NCBI GenBank assembly: GCA_019914945.1
Contig: CM034105.1
Coordinates: forward strand, 10,478,001 to 10,542,000
DNA length: 64,000 nt
Source: Typha latifolia
Lineage: Eukaryota > Streptophyta > Magnoliopsida > Poales > Typhaceae
Direction: 5' to 3'
Under the pieces are notes generated by a model. It did no database searches, was not told the DNA's origin, and worked only from the letters and a program-made list of their open reading frames with translations. Shown here one piece after another: positions 48,101 through 57,295 of this stretch (position 1 is its first letter; the number at the start of each line of letters is the position of its first letter). The position numbers were made by a program, and so were the translations under genes.

Positions 48101-51100
48101 ATGCACCTGTTTGTAAGGCAGCAAGGATGCTTGTTGAAACAAGATTTTCTCACATTTTTTGGACTCCATGTGTAGTTCACACTCTCAACTTAGCTTTGAA
48201 GAACGTATGTGCAGCAAAAAACACTGAGACAAATGAGATTGTGTTTGATGAGTGTAGTTGGATTTCAGTAATTGCAGGGGATGTAATGTGCATAAAAAAT
48301 TTCATCATGCAACATTCAATGAGGTTGGCTATTTTTAATGAATTTGTTAACTTAAAATTGATTGCTATTGTGGAGACTCACTTTGCTTCGGTGATTATAA
48401 TGTTGAAAAGATTTAGAAAGATCAAAAAAGGTCTTCAATCAATGATAATAAGTGATAAATAGAGTTCTTATAGGGAAGATGATATTGGCAAAGCACAATT
48501 TGTCAAAGATAAAGTCCTCAATGATATTTGGTGGGATAAAATTGAATATATACTTGCTATCACAGAGCCTATATACAGTATGCTACAGGTTGCAGACATA
48601 GATAAACCATGCTTACATTTGATATATGAAATGTGGGTTACAATGATTGAAAAGGTGAAAACAATCATATTTATGCATGAACACAAGAAAGAAGGTGAGG
48701 AATCTATTTTTTATTCAATGGTGCACAAGATCCTAGTGGATGGATGGGACAAAAGCAATACACCATTACATTGTTTGGCACATTCTTTGAATCCAAGGTT
48801 ATTTTAATTTCTATAGTCCTCTTTTTTATGATTACAATTTTTATTGTTCTTTTATTGCTATTGTTTACTAATTAGATGATTATGTTAATATGTATTATAG
48901 CTTATCATGGATTCAAGAGGATCCAAATCGTGTACCACCGCATAAGGATTTGGAAATTTCTAATATGAGAAATAAATGCTTAAAAAGGTTATTTCCAAAT
49001 GCAGAAGAATGAAAAATAGCATACCAAGAGTATACTAGTTTCTGTACATCAATTAAAAGTTTTGCTGAGTATGATTCGATAGCAAATAGAAATGAGTTTG
49101 ATCCAAACATGTAGTGGGTTGCTCATGGTGCTTCTGCTCTTATTCTTCAGAATTTAGCACTTAGGTTACTTGGGCAACCTTGCTCTTCTTCAGGTTGTGA
49201 GAGGAACTGGAGCACCTATTCTTTCATCCATTCATTGAAATGGAACAAGATAACTCCACAAAGAGCTAAAGATTTAGTATATGTGCATACTAATCTTTGC
49301 CTTCTATTAAGGAGGTCTCTAGATTATTTGAGAGAGGAGACCAAAATGTGGGATGTCGGAGGATATTTTTATGATTCCTTTAATGGTGTAGGAATGTTGG
49401 AGTTTGCTGATCTCTTAATTTGATGAACCGGATTTGGAGACTATAATGTTTGCTAATGAAGGCAATGAGGCAGTTGAAGATGAATGATCTACCTTATGTT
49501 GCTATGTGGAACTCAGTTACTTGGACAGTTGGAGATGTTTTGCACTTTTGGAGCTTGTAATAATAATCTGATACTTTTTTAGAATTTTGTACACTTTTGA
49601 TTATCTTTCAATTTTGTTCTTATCTTTAAATTAGTTCTTACAGCTTGATGTATACTTCTTAGTTTTTTGAATGATACTTCTTAGTTCTTATAGCTTGATG
49701 TATGTGTATTTAACACTATTAGATTGCAAACTTTTACTTTAGATGTATCAATAATATATATATTTTTATTTTTTTATTTATTTATTTTGCCGTGTCCGTG
49801 TCCTATATTTTCAAAATTTGCCGTGTCGCCGTGTCCGTATCGTGTTGTGTCTCTGTCCTGTGTCCGTGGCCGTGCTTCATTTGTGGGGATATTTATTTTT
49901 TAGTAACTGTACATTTGCTAAATTAGCAGTAGTATTATCAGTCATAATTTCGAGAACATTCTCCTCTCCCACTTTTTTGATACCATCAATAATAATATTA
50001 TAGATGTATTCACTTGTATGCGAGTCTTTAGAGCAATCAATATAACGTAGAAAACTAACTCCCAACTCATAACTCGCTCATAAATTCATAATGCTTCTTC
50101 CTTTTCGATCTGTCCAAGCATTAGTCAAAATTGAGCAACCATTTTTTTCCATGCAATCCTATGATTCTCTAAATCATCATTTGTTTTAGCCACTTGCTTC
50201 TTTAAAAGTGGCTCACACAATTCATGGATAGATGCTAGCTTATACCCTGGGCTATATTGACTATTTGCTTCCATTAATATATGAAATGCTTTATCATTGA
50301 TAGCATTAAGAAAGATGCCAACATTTATAAACTCAATGAGCTAAGTAGTTCACTTTATCTCTTTCTTTTTTTGCAAAGGAATATTTTATGTTCATATGTA
50401 CTTGGTCTTTTCCTGTCACTATCTGAAATATCTAAATTTTCATTCTCTCTACATATGTTTACTTCTACCTCTAATTCTGCTGCCTCTCTTGATTTCTCTT
50501 TCTTTTTCTTTTGATTCTCTTGTAGATGATCCTTGATAATTTTTTTTTGCCTCATCACTAGCTTTTGGACAAGGTGCAACATGACCTCTAATGGCTGCAA
50601 TATGTTTTTTAAATCTACTACTTCCTCCCTTAGTGACCTTCTCACAAAATTAATATTTCATTGTGTTGGCGTTATTTTTATTAGAAATGTATCCATATTT
50701 TCACCCTAGATTATTAGAGCCAACAGGCACAAAATATTTAGATGATGTAGACCTAGCCACAAATGCTTTTTGAGAGAAATTAATTGCCATTTCTGATTAC
50801 TTTTACTTTGTATATAAAATTGAGGCCATTGGGTAATTCACAAATTAAATAGCAAAATAATAAGTAATTGAATAATTGATTAATTCACAAACTAACTAGC
50901 ATATGAGATTAATACACTAACTAGCAGTCTAACATATCGGATTAACAAAGTTACAAACTAACTAGCATATCAGATTAATAGTCAAAAATAAATTACTAAG
51001 GGCAGAAGAAGTATCTTTTTTTGAATCAAGATTCAAAAAATTTCAAGACAATATAAAATAATTATTATCTCTAGCTTTCTAATTAGTAATTGATTCCTCT

Positions 51101-54100
51101 AGTATAACAAATTAAGCAATTAGCTAACGGTGATAGTTAGAGTGTCCAACTTTGAAAGAATTCAAAGAAATCTACATTTAAATTACTAATTATAGTAATT
51201 AGTAATTACAATGATAGTCAGTGTTTGATAGTGTTAGTTTTCTAGTTACTAATTAAAAAACTAACGCTGTCAGCTTTCTTATCTACAATTAGCATTTAGC
51301 AAATTAATTAGCTTAATAATCATTATTCATTAATCAACTATCAGTCTATCACAAAGGAGTAAGGAATCATGAGACAGTGAATTAGTGAAATTGTGAAAAA
51401 ATTAAAGAAAGCTAAAGAAGCAGAGAAGCAATGCGTTCCTTGTTTCTTTAGTTACTTAATCAACCCCTTTTTCTGTGTTAATTACTGTAGCAGTGAAGAA
51501 AATAGAAAGCGAAGAAAGCCGGCGGTGAAAAGGAGAAAGAGGAGAAAGGGAAGAAGGAAAAAAGAAGCCTTGGCAGCCTTTCACCCTCGGCGACCATTGA
51601 GAGTGCAAGGGAAAGAGAAAAAAAATATCTCAGTTGCCGCTCAGAGCTGTGAAAGGAAAGGCTATGCTCGGTGAAATGGAAGACTGTGCTCGGCTGCTTG
51701 CTTGCCAGCATCAATTTCTCACTGTTGCTCGAAGCCTCGGAGAGATGGAGAAAACTAGAGATGAGGAGGCTGATGGAGGTTGAGGGAGGGAGGCGATTTT
51801 TAGGGCTCGAAGAGATCGAGAGTGAGGATAGAGAATGATAGGGTTAGTTTTTTTAAACGATTAACAAGTTAGCCTGAAGATCTAACCTGATATTGAATCA
51901 GATCCATTGCCATTGGCTCGCAAAAAAATTTAGCAGGCCACTTAGCCCGCTACGCGCTTTGGCAGTCTGCCACGCTATTTCGTGACTCGCTAAGAAGGCC
52001 TAAGTAGCCTGGCCGCCAAGCCTAGGCCACCTGGGCTGTTTGTGGGGCGGCCGCATTGACCGATTTTTATAAAATTGGACAGCCCTAGATATGGGCGGTC
52101 AATACGATTGATGTAGTCAATACGTACCTTTTTTCTCTAGCAGCAGATTCCAATTCCGATAACAAGTTTCAGAACCTTGAAATAAACTAATACTTTCTTG
52201 ATTTTGTAGCTATTAATACCTCAAAAGAAATCTCAACAAGGTGATTTGACTTCTAATGTCATTCTTATATCACCAAGTTGGGGATCATAGCAAGATGCAC
52301 TAGTAATGTATGACGTACAAGAGTTGGAGGATGAAGTGTAGTTATTTGGAGGCTTGGAGCTGTGTCTGATGCAATCTGAAAGAAATTAGGATTATGAGGA
52401 ACAATGTTGTTTATATTTCTTGTGATGAGACTAAAAGATGAAAAAAGTGAAACTAAAATGGTAGTATATGACTTGCTTTTGTTGCATGGTTTTGTTTAAG
52501 ATACTCAATGAAAAGACAGTCTATTATAATTCTGAATTGCCATAGTTATTATTCTCCTAAAGGCTTTATGCATGCTAATAATCGGCTGGTAAATAAAAAA
52601 GAATATAATAGTCTCCATTTTGGATTCGTATCAGGTGCAATAATATTCAGATGTTTATTGGGTTTATTGGATATAGAAGCATATTATTTTTTCCTTTCCT
52701 TTTTAGAATATAAAGGAATTGAAAGGCATCTTGTTACTTTTGAGACCCATATAAGCACTGAAAATCCTAACCAATTTAAAAGCTGTATTAGGTTTTTAGT
52801 GTTGGCAAATGTGTATAAAATATTTTAAATGGTTTTATATATGTATATGAACATATTTATAAGTTTTGATAATATATGGTAAAGATTTTCTAAATTTAAA
52901 GCAAATAAGTCGAAGCGTTTGAAATGCGTTCGAATGCATCTTGTGGATCGTTCGAAGATATAGAAGCATGTTTTTGGCCATTCAAATGTGCCTTGGAAAA
53001 TGTTCGAAGTCATTTGAAGATATAGAAGCAGGTTTTCGACCGTTCGAACACACTTGGAGTTCAAGTTAGGTTATTTGAACGCGATCGACTTGCGTTCGAA
53101 CATGGTTATGAAATTTTGTGAAATCTGGGATTCTGTGAGATCTAATTTGACTTGAATTTAACTTTATTTTCGTAAGGCATTTAAGGGTTAGGATGCCCTA
53201 ACCCTAGAGGACGTGGGTCATTGCTTTGAGAAGAAGTTTTTGAAGAAATATCATTTTTCAAGTCTAGATCTTGGGTTGGATACCGAGGGGAGGAAGGAGA
53301 AGTTGGTTCAAGTCTAGATGCAAAACAAGTTCTAATAATCAATTATTCCAAGTTGGTTACTTTTCCACATATATTGAGGCTAGCCAAAAATCCTAAATAA
53401 ATTTTATTATGACTCAACTTATCCGTTGCGCATTCGAACATCCTCCGATCGCGTTCGAACGCTCCAAAATAGGGTTTTGAATGTGTGAATGCGAAATCAA
53501 GCATTCGAATGGTCAAAAATCATTCTCTAGATGTGTGAATGCAAATTAGGCGTTCGAAACGCTGCGTTCGAATGCCATCCATTTGCATTCGAATGCACCC
53601 GTCATAAATCATCTTATTTTCGTAAAACATAAACAAAAATTGATACAATTTGAAACGGTTTAATCATGTCCACTATGTACCTAAATCAAGAACCGCAACA
53701 TTTTCATCCTCGCTTTATTCGTTGATTATTATTTCGTGTTGTTATTTAAGCAAATGGTTGGGAATCATGCCTAGGGTTTAGATATATATACATATTTAGT
53801 TTTTTAATTAGTATCAGAGTAGACTTTTAATTTAGAGATAGATCTACTAGGCATGGATTTCCATAGAGATAGGCAATCCTTGATCAGGTCTCTAATTCTT
53901 GATGGAGCGAATTATGGCTACTGTAAGGTTAAGATGAGAGCCTTCATGAAGTCAATAGATGAATGCATTTGGTTTGTCGTAGTAAACGGTTGGAGTGTAC
54001 CTATGCACTTATAGACAATGAGCTTGTTGATAAACTTGTTAAGTCTTGGGAGAAATTAGACTATAAGAAAGTTAGTTGGAATAGTAAGGTCATAAATGTT

Positions 54101-55854
54101 ATTTTCAGTTATGTTTTATCAAATGAATTCCAAAGAACATCTACATATGAAGTTGCTAAAGATGATTGGGTTACCCTAGAAACCGTACATGAGGGTACTA
54201 CTGTTCTTATGACCTAATCTCAGCTACTAAGTCAAGATTGGGTGCAGGAAGGCGGTTTGCGTAGTCAGAGGAAAATATTCGTTTGATGCTGGAAAATTAT
54301 AAAATCAGATGGGTTCATTCCATAACATTTTGATCTACAATTTTAATATTCACGCCCTTTTCAGATTTGAATCATAGCTAGGTCAAATATTGGCAAAGTT
54401 TTGGTGGTAGTGTTGGAGGAGAGTGGAGGTGATATCGAATTAGAGGGCTAAAAGTGGAGTTGCAGGTCTCTAATGGAGTCCATAATGTGGTGAGGTTATG
54501 GAGGGTGGCTAAGGTGTTTAGTGTTCTAGGGTGAGTGAGGGGTGGTGGAATGAAGAGGAGAGATCGTGGATAAAGATGGAGGCAACGGTGGTAGCATTCG
54601 ACATGGTGATGATAGTGGAGATGGAGGCTTGGACGTGGGGCTTTCAGGTAAGGTTTGCACATGATAAAGGGTGAAGGAAGAGGGGGGAAAGGGTGGTCGG
54701 TGCCTAAGGAGTAGGAGAGGTCTGACGCGGGGGGGGGGGGGGGGAGCCTAGGTTGAGAATGGGGAAGAGAAATAAACTTGATCAATTCATGAAAATATGT
54801 TTAATCCAAACAACATTTAGTCCAACGTATGTCTCGGGATTGACCGATATTGCAATCCATGACTATTTATACATAGTTCTCTTGACTTCTTGGATTGTGA
54901 AGGGTGAGACAAGGATTATGTTGATTGTGCAAAGATTTGGGTTTTCGTGATTGGGAAGGAGAGAAGTGGGGTTTAGGGAGACTGAATGCACACTCATGGA
55001 TGATAGAGCATTGGTTCAATGCGGCAGCAACTGGTGGGCTTGGTGGCAATATGAGCTGGGAGACATGGGTGAAGATTTCCTTCAGGCAAAAGACTAGGAA
55101 TTTTTTCGTACTTCAATCAGTTTAATTCGAGAGGTAGCTAATTTCTGTTGGAGTAGGTAATTGTTGCGTTTAGTTTGAGCATTTTTTTGAGAAAACATAG
55201 GGAGTGATTTGCAAATAGTGACAATATAGGGTTTGAGCCATAAAATTGCTAAAATGTAGCATGTTTTTGCAGATTTCCCTTTGAATATATATGTCTATTG
55301 TGTATCCATATTCTTTATTCATATTCTTCACAGATATTTATGATTGCTACTCCAACTTGTTTTCCTCTGTGCGGTTGTTGCTTAGATCAAAGTGCTCAGA
55401 CGTGCATTTTGAGGTTTACAATTTTTTAATTGGAGATCATTAATGAGTAGCAGGCTTTCAGTTCTAATCTCTCAACATTCTGACGATCGGTAGGGTTGGC
55501 GACAAAACAATTCGAGATTTTCTTCGTGATGCATTCTCGAGTAGGTACAAGGAGATACTAAGCAAGTCCCATAGTGCTCCTGTGGCAACAGTTCCCAAAT
55601 TTGTGGCACGCCTTACAAAAGAGGAATCTCAGTGTGAGACTTTCTTGATAAACTTCTGTTCCACCTTTATTTTACAGCTGCTTCATGACAATGATATATG
55701 CTATTTGTTTTTTCTCTTTGAAGTATTCGATGCTGCTAGGTCTTCAATGCAAGCATTTAAGAAATGGCGCGAGGGTGGTTCAAGATTAGAAAGGGCATCC
55801 ATTCTAGGGAGGAAGAGGAAGACGGGCATACCCATTTGTCCATCAAGTCCCTAA
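37144..55854 (+). CDS. PSF3: GINS complex subunit PSF3 (DNA replication), six exons, giant intron 4
   Basis: Coding exons are 37144-37188, 37275-37346, 37415-37515, 38686-38778, 55494-55633 and 55724-55854; 582 nt, 193 aa, close to other plant PSF3 proteins. All introns are GT-AG and all joins restore PSF3 sequence: MARYYDMDDILMEEE, PISVVFQVGAHGVGLLDPG, KVDLPFWLSHELFLRQ, ADAACVDLRTRCPYFYELG, TIRDFLRDAFSSRYKEIL, VPKFVARLTKEESQLFD, ARSSMQAFKKWREGG. PSF3 has an N-terminal small beta domain followed by a helical domain and assembles with SLD5, PSF1 and PSF2 into GINS, part of the CMG replicative helicase in the nucleus. Intron lengths are 86, 68, 1170, 16715 and 90 bases. Intron 4 carries hAT, copia and other repeats, all in non-coding state. 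Nothing in the coding exons looks broken, so the gene appears functional if the long intron is spliced. Confidence 0.93.
37722..38362. mobile_element. Putative MITE in PSF3 intron 3
   Basis: GC-richer ends in an AT-rich body: left TCATGCCGATCCTAGTTGGCAGAGG..., right ...GAGGTGTGCCGATTGGCATGA. Read inward, both ends start TCATGCC(G/A)ATC, and both contain the phrase GTCGGTCGGCA / GCCGGTCGGCA. About 640 bp, no coding capacity, and no clear target duplication. Confidence 0.5.
39521..40039. mobile_element. Non-autonomous element with TAGGG(T/C)TGT ends (519 bp)
   Basis: Left terminus TAGGGTGTACACGAGTCGAG; right terminus read inward TAGGGCTGTCAAAAAAGCTC. Both subterminal regions are rich in GAGCTCG/GGCTCG motifs (39540-39700 and 39955-40025). 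No open frame and no clear 8-bp duplication. The TAGGGCTGTC end also closes hAT copy 2 at 52088, so this may be a related deletion derivative. Confidence 0.5.
40116..41230 (-). pseudogene. Duplicated 3' part of hAT transposase (second copy of C-terminus)
   Basis: Minus-strand frame 40503-40733 encodes QATTSSTPSNSLDEQL and a Asp/Glu-rich tail ending DCKEH, a diverged copy of the C-terminal exon at 41651-42007 (TSSTPSTSLDEQLIE, DCEKD). The flanking parts also align: the region 41100-41205 matches 42240-42365 (acacttcaccaatga, aagtaacttagtaa). It ends at 41205-41232 with CAATGTTTTGAAAGGCGGCC, the terminal sequence of the hAT family. It represents a truncated second insertion or a tandem duplication of the hAT 3' end. 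Confidence 0.6.
41231..41640. repeat. AT-rich minisatellite in hAT 3' region
   Basis: A unit close to CACAATTCACAACCATAATAACATAAT (about 27 bases, given here as its core) repeats three to four times at 41367-41465; longer degenerate repeats (CAAAGATTCAAAATTATC) recur here and at 40370-40430. It belongs to the subterminal part of the hAT family, since both 3' copies share it. Confidence 0.55.
41651..44175 (-). pseudogene. hAT transposase, copy 1 (BED finger, DUF659-like, HATC)
   Basis: From ATG 44175 the minus strand encodes an N-terminal BED-type zinc finger (KCRFCGKITKGGINRFKKHI, CPKA), then a charged linker, then the catalytic region: WFKPATMHELRE, CSILTDAWTDRKGRSIMNL, VVTDNAVANLAVARLL, SRIYWTSCATHCIDLML (43126-43668), followed by TLSLMRQFTQKREIMRPEVTRF, VIDGEKMPPMGFIYGGL and ATAYYLNPYYFY (42379-43086). 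After an intron-like gap the HATC dimerisation motif WWSVYGAGAPYLKCMAVKIL..SSSGCERN (42180-42290) is followed by TAG where Trp is expected in NWSSFE. An acidic exon ends at 41651. Stops or single-base deletions also occur near 43937, 43680 and 43127. The element cannot make an intact transposase but is well preserved. Confidence 0.85.
44500..44900. repeat. Degenerate AT-rich repeats in hAT 5' region
   Basis: The phrase TATCAGATAATTACTAAATT followed by AATTTCTGAAT and AGTAATTAAC recurs at about 44497, 44672, 44765 and 44852, at spacings of roughly 90-180 bases. This is the untranslated leader/subterminal region of hAT copy 1. Confidence 0.6.
45053..45290. repeat. (GA)n tract and GAGAGAGGGCGCAGC minisatellite
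   Basis: An almost pure (AG)n run at 45053-45114 is followed by six to seven copies of a roughly 22-base unit GAGAGAGAGGGCGCAGCGAG (45155-45285). It lies in the 5' leader of hAT copy 1 on the minus strand, about 0.9 kb upstream of its ATG. Confidence 0.85.
45355..45590. repeat. Junction of GC-rich hAT termini (copy 1 right end, copy 2 left end)
   Basis: A GC-rich island in AT-rich DNA: GGCGGGTTTGGCGGGCCAAAGC at 45392 (core shown), GGCGGCCCGCC at 45470, GGCGGCTGG and GGCGGCCGCCTTTTCCGC at 45530-45560, then TTTTCAATACATTG. The last part is the inverted match of CAATGTTTTGAAAGGCGGCC at 41216. It marks where the two same-family hAT copies abut. Confidence 0.55.
46765..47085. repeat. CT-rich leader (TCTCTCCCTCCC)n in nested hAT
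   Basis: A 320-bp imperfect array of TCTC, CCTCCC and TGTCTC units. It lies directly upstream of the transposase ATG at 47224 and is probably its 5' untranslated leader. Open frames through it (Ser/Leu/Pro repeats) are composition artefacts. Confidence 0.85.
47224..49486 (+). pseudogene. Transposase of the nested hAT element, five or more in-frame stops
   Basis: From ATG 47224 the frame is MNTENSADSSQNTVSYVDDN, with TAG at 47293. It continues through a BED-like finger (FRCNYCQQVYKESYYRVKAHL, CCPKV), TGA at 47629, then a long conserved catalytic part: KGLSILCDGWTDAQRKSLINF, VVTDNAPVCKAARMLVE, SHIFWTPCVVHTLNLALKN, TAG at 48460, and CLAHSLNPR near 48795. After a probable intron (about 48796-48900) it reads LSWIQEDPNRVPPHKDLE, TGA at 49010, TAG at 49112, then the HATC motif LLGQPCSSSGCERNWSTYSFIH. 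A frameshift near 49415 precedes the acidic end. The rest of the frame is well kept, so inactivation is fairly recent. Confidence 0.85.
50791..52088. mobile_element. 5' leader and right terminus of hAT copy 2
   Basis: Non-coding AT-rich leader, a purine-rich part at 51380-51800, and a GC-rich end (51900-52060: GGCAGTCTGCC, GGCCGCC) closing with the terminus TAGGGCTGTCCAATTTTATA (read inward from 52088). It parallels the layout 44.2-45.46 kb of copy 1, whose GC-rich end has GGCGGGTTTGGCGGGCC. Confidence 0.6.
52089..52860. other. AT-rich intronic spacer with an orphan exon-like segment
   Basis: At 52190-52208 a splice-acceptor-like TTTCTTGATTTTGTAG is followed by a frame reading LLIPQKKSQQGDLTSNVILI and SPSWGS, a TAG, then QDALVMYDVQELEDEV and a stop. 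It looks like a degraded coding segment on the plus strand but I do not recognise the family. The remaining part has no features. Confidence 0.3.
52880..53807 (+). mobile_element. LTR of Ty1-copia element, family B (TTCGAA-rich), copy 2
   Basis: Two dense blocks of TTCGAA-containing motifs, 52905-53105 and 53400-53620 (GCGTTCGAA, GCATTCGAA), bracket a less repetitive part; this matches copies at 26.8 and 61.9 kb. It is followed directly by a copia primer binding site and gag remnant, which identifies it as the 5' LTR. The left border is uncertain. Confidence 0.55.
53808..53823 (+). other. Copia primer binding site (initiator tRNA-Met type)
   Basis: TTAGTATCAGAGTAGA matches the plant copia primer binding site TGGTATCAGAGC at 10 of 12 bases, the complement of the 3' end of initiator tRNA-Met. 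It stands between the LTR-like repeat and the gag start at 53853. Confidence 0.6.
53853..54240 (+). pseudogene. Ty1-copia gag remnant
   Basis: ATG 53853 opens MDFHRDRQSLIRSLILDGAN, YGYCKVKMRAFMKSIDECIW and VNGWSVP, the N-terminal pattern of copia gag (UBN2 type). A frameshift near 53990 moves the reading to another frame: NELVDKLVKSWEKLDYKKVS, WNSKVINVIFSYVLSNEFQR, EVAKDDWVTLETVHEGT, then stops. Protease, integrase and reverse transcriptase are absent, so only the 5' end of the element is left. Confidence 0.75.
54241..55493. other. End of PSF3 intron 4, no gene recognised
   Basis: Purine-rich on the plus strand (54400-54760), giving a long minus-strand open frame of Pro/His/Leu-rich composition that is not a gene. 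Contains a 16-base G run. The final 60 bases include the branch/acceptor area of PSF3 intron 4. Confidence 0.5.
54729..54744 (+). repeat. Homopolymer run of 16 G
   Basis: Uninterrupted G run, rare in an AT-rich genome. It may fold as a G-quadruplex and its length may be inexact in the assembly. Confidence 0.9.
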
Positions 55855-57295
55855 GTAAACACTTCTTAAAAAAGGAGATTTCATGGTGATTGCTTCAAGA
55901 GTTGCTGCCATCATAACAGGAATGCGATATGCTTTTCTGGTCGCAACATAGATTTGAAGCAAAGCAAAGAAAAAGCTAATGTTAATGTTGATCTTACTCG
56001 GTTGGTCTCTTTATTTTTTTCATTCTGTTACTATAGTTGTCTAGTTAGGCTCTCAGTTATCCACTTAGTACATCACACTATTACGCCGACAAGGCAATAA
56101 CAAACTACAGTATCTGCCAAGGTCATGTACAATGTCTTGTAACGCTCCATACATTACAGGCTGAGAAATAGCATAATTGTTAACATATTAATGATTGCTG
56201 AAATATTGAGAAGAATGTTGCCAATGGAACAATGTATCGAGTTTTGTAGCCATGAAGAAAATAATGTGTTGCAGTTTCTCTTGTTTTTTTTCCTATGCGT
56301 GCTCCAGGAATGGGGAAAATGATCTTTGCATCTCTGATGATCTGAGCTGATGAGATCTGATAAAGAAGCTACTACAGTGAATGGAGGTTGTTTATGCCTG
56401 GAGTTTTGTAAAATGTGAGGCCTAATCGCAACCATAAATTCAAATTGAATGGACGACTATAGATTTGAAATCAGCAGGATGCTTTCTTTCCCATTCTCGG
56501 TGATATCAGCATTGTGTTGCATTAGCATAGCATTTATTTCTCCTAGCATCGCATGAAAAATTAGTCACTTGAGCAAAAAGGCTCAGTTTATTTCAAATTA
56601 CGGTAATACTAATAACTCTAATTAGTCGTAATAAATTTAGTAACATTCTCTCTTAATTGCTAATTAATGACAGGAAACTTAATTAAATCTGATATTTCTG
56701 CTCATTTCAGTACTTCCGAATCAAACTCCGAAATATAATGAAACTTCAAAAACATTTTGTGTTTTTTTATCTATATCTTTTTCTTAAAAACTTCAGATTG
56801 CTCCACTTTATAGATTTTGTTCTTCTTTTTTATTCTTGATACAAGAACTTGGATAGATTACTCATGAGCAATATTTCTATCCTTCAGGATGAAAGGACCA
56901 TCTTGTAACCTCATGAACAAATTCATCATATCTTTCTAGTTCTCCAAAACAGTATTAATTCTTGTACACCTTTCGATTGATAAATTAGAACTATTTCTAT
57001 TTCATCCATGCTAAAATGAATAAAGCAGTGGATAAACTTCATGCTAAAAATGAATTAAACCAGTTGCAAACTGTCTCATGTAGAGCTATAAAGGTCACCC
57101 CTTGAAGATAACGTATGAAACGAAGCAGAGATTTTTGATAATATTCAAATGATAACTAACATAAATTATATATCTCAGCCTTAAAGGATCGTAATGGATT
57201 ATTAAATAGATTAACTTAATATCATGCGTCTTTATCTATTGTTTCTATAATAGAGATAAAAAGTTTCAGGAAAAATAAAACATTAAATTTAAATT
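55855..57295. other. PSF3 3' UTR and intergenic region
   Basis: The PSF3 3' UTR must begin here but no poly(A) signal can be chosen. No coding frames with motifs were seen on either strand. AT content rises steadily toward the tRNA gene. Confidence 0.45.
57270..57281 (-). terminator. Pol III terminator of tRNA-Val
   Basis: On the minus strand GTTTTATTTTTC lies about 15-25 bases after the tRNA 3' end. Runs of four and five T form a normal Pol III stop. Confidence 0.7.

Larger units (their letters stand above)
46413..49882 (+). mobile_element. Nested hAT element, different family, with 8-bp target duplication
   Basis: Flanked by GTGGGGAT at 46405-46412 and 49883-49890 (8 bp; the match extends to 9 with the preceding T). 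Terminal inverted repeats: left CAATGAAGCACGAACAC, right read inward AAATGAAGCACGGCCAC. Both subterminal regions are rich in GTGTCCGTGTC/GACACG motifs (46440-46485, 49795-49868), possible transposase-binding repeats. The 8-bp duplication and internal transposase identify the hAT superfamily. Length is 3470 bp. It is inserted in hAT copy 2, giving a clear order of events. Confidence 0.9.
45469..50790 (-). pseudogene. hAT transposase, copy 2, split by a 3.5-kb insertion
   Basis: A second, more decayed member of the same hAT family. The N-terminal half (49891-50790, ATG at 50790) holds a damaged BED finger: where copy 1 has KCRFC, copy 2 reads KY*FC. It continues with LGVSFLRYIDCSKDSHTSEY and EIMTDNTTANLANVQLL. 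The C-terminal half (45540-46404) holds LLRVVDNKIRPLIEFIYGG, ATAYYLNPYYFYRD and NFGRPLTRLARKV, then breaks off after NPD, before the HATC exon. The two halves are collinear with copy 1 once the segment 46413-49882 plus one 8-bp duplication is removed. Confidence 0.8.
38779..55493 (+). other. Intron 4 of PSF3, 16.7 kb, loaded with nested transposons
   Basis: Donor CCTCT|GTAAGTC and acceptor CGGTAG|GGTTGGC join codon halves CT+G into Leu of IVPLVGDK, the continuous PSF3 sequence. Inside lie, in order, a 519-bp non-autonomous element, hAT copy 1 with a duplicated 3' part, hAT copy 2 holding an inserted hAT of another family, and a Ty1-copia fragment. hAT copies 1 and 2 are antisense to PSF3; the nested hAT and the copia fragment are sense. 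Confidence 0.9.

Noticed and set aside
54378..54785. Minus-strand frame of 135 codons
   Set aside because: Pro/His/Leu/Ser-rich translation of a purine-rich plus strand; no family motif, and it lies within the PSF3 intron.
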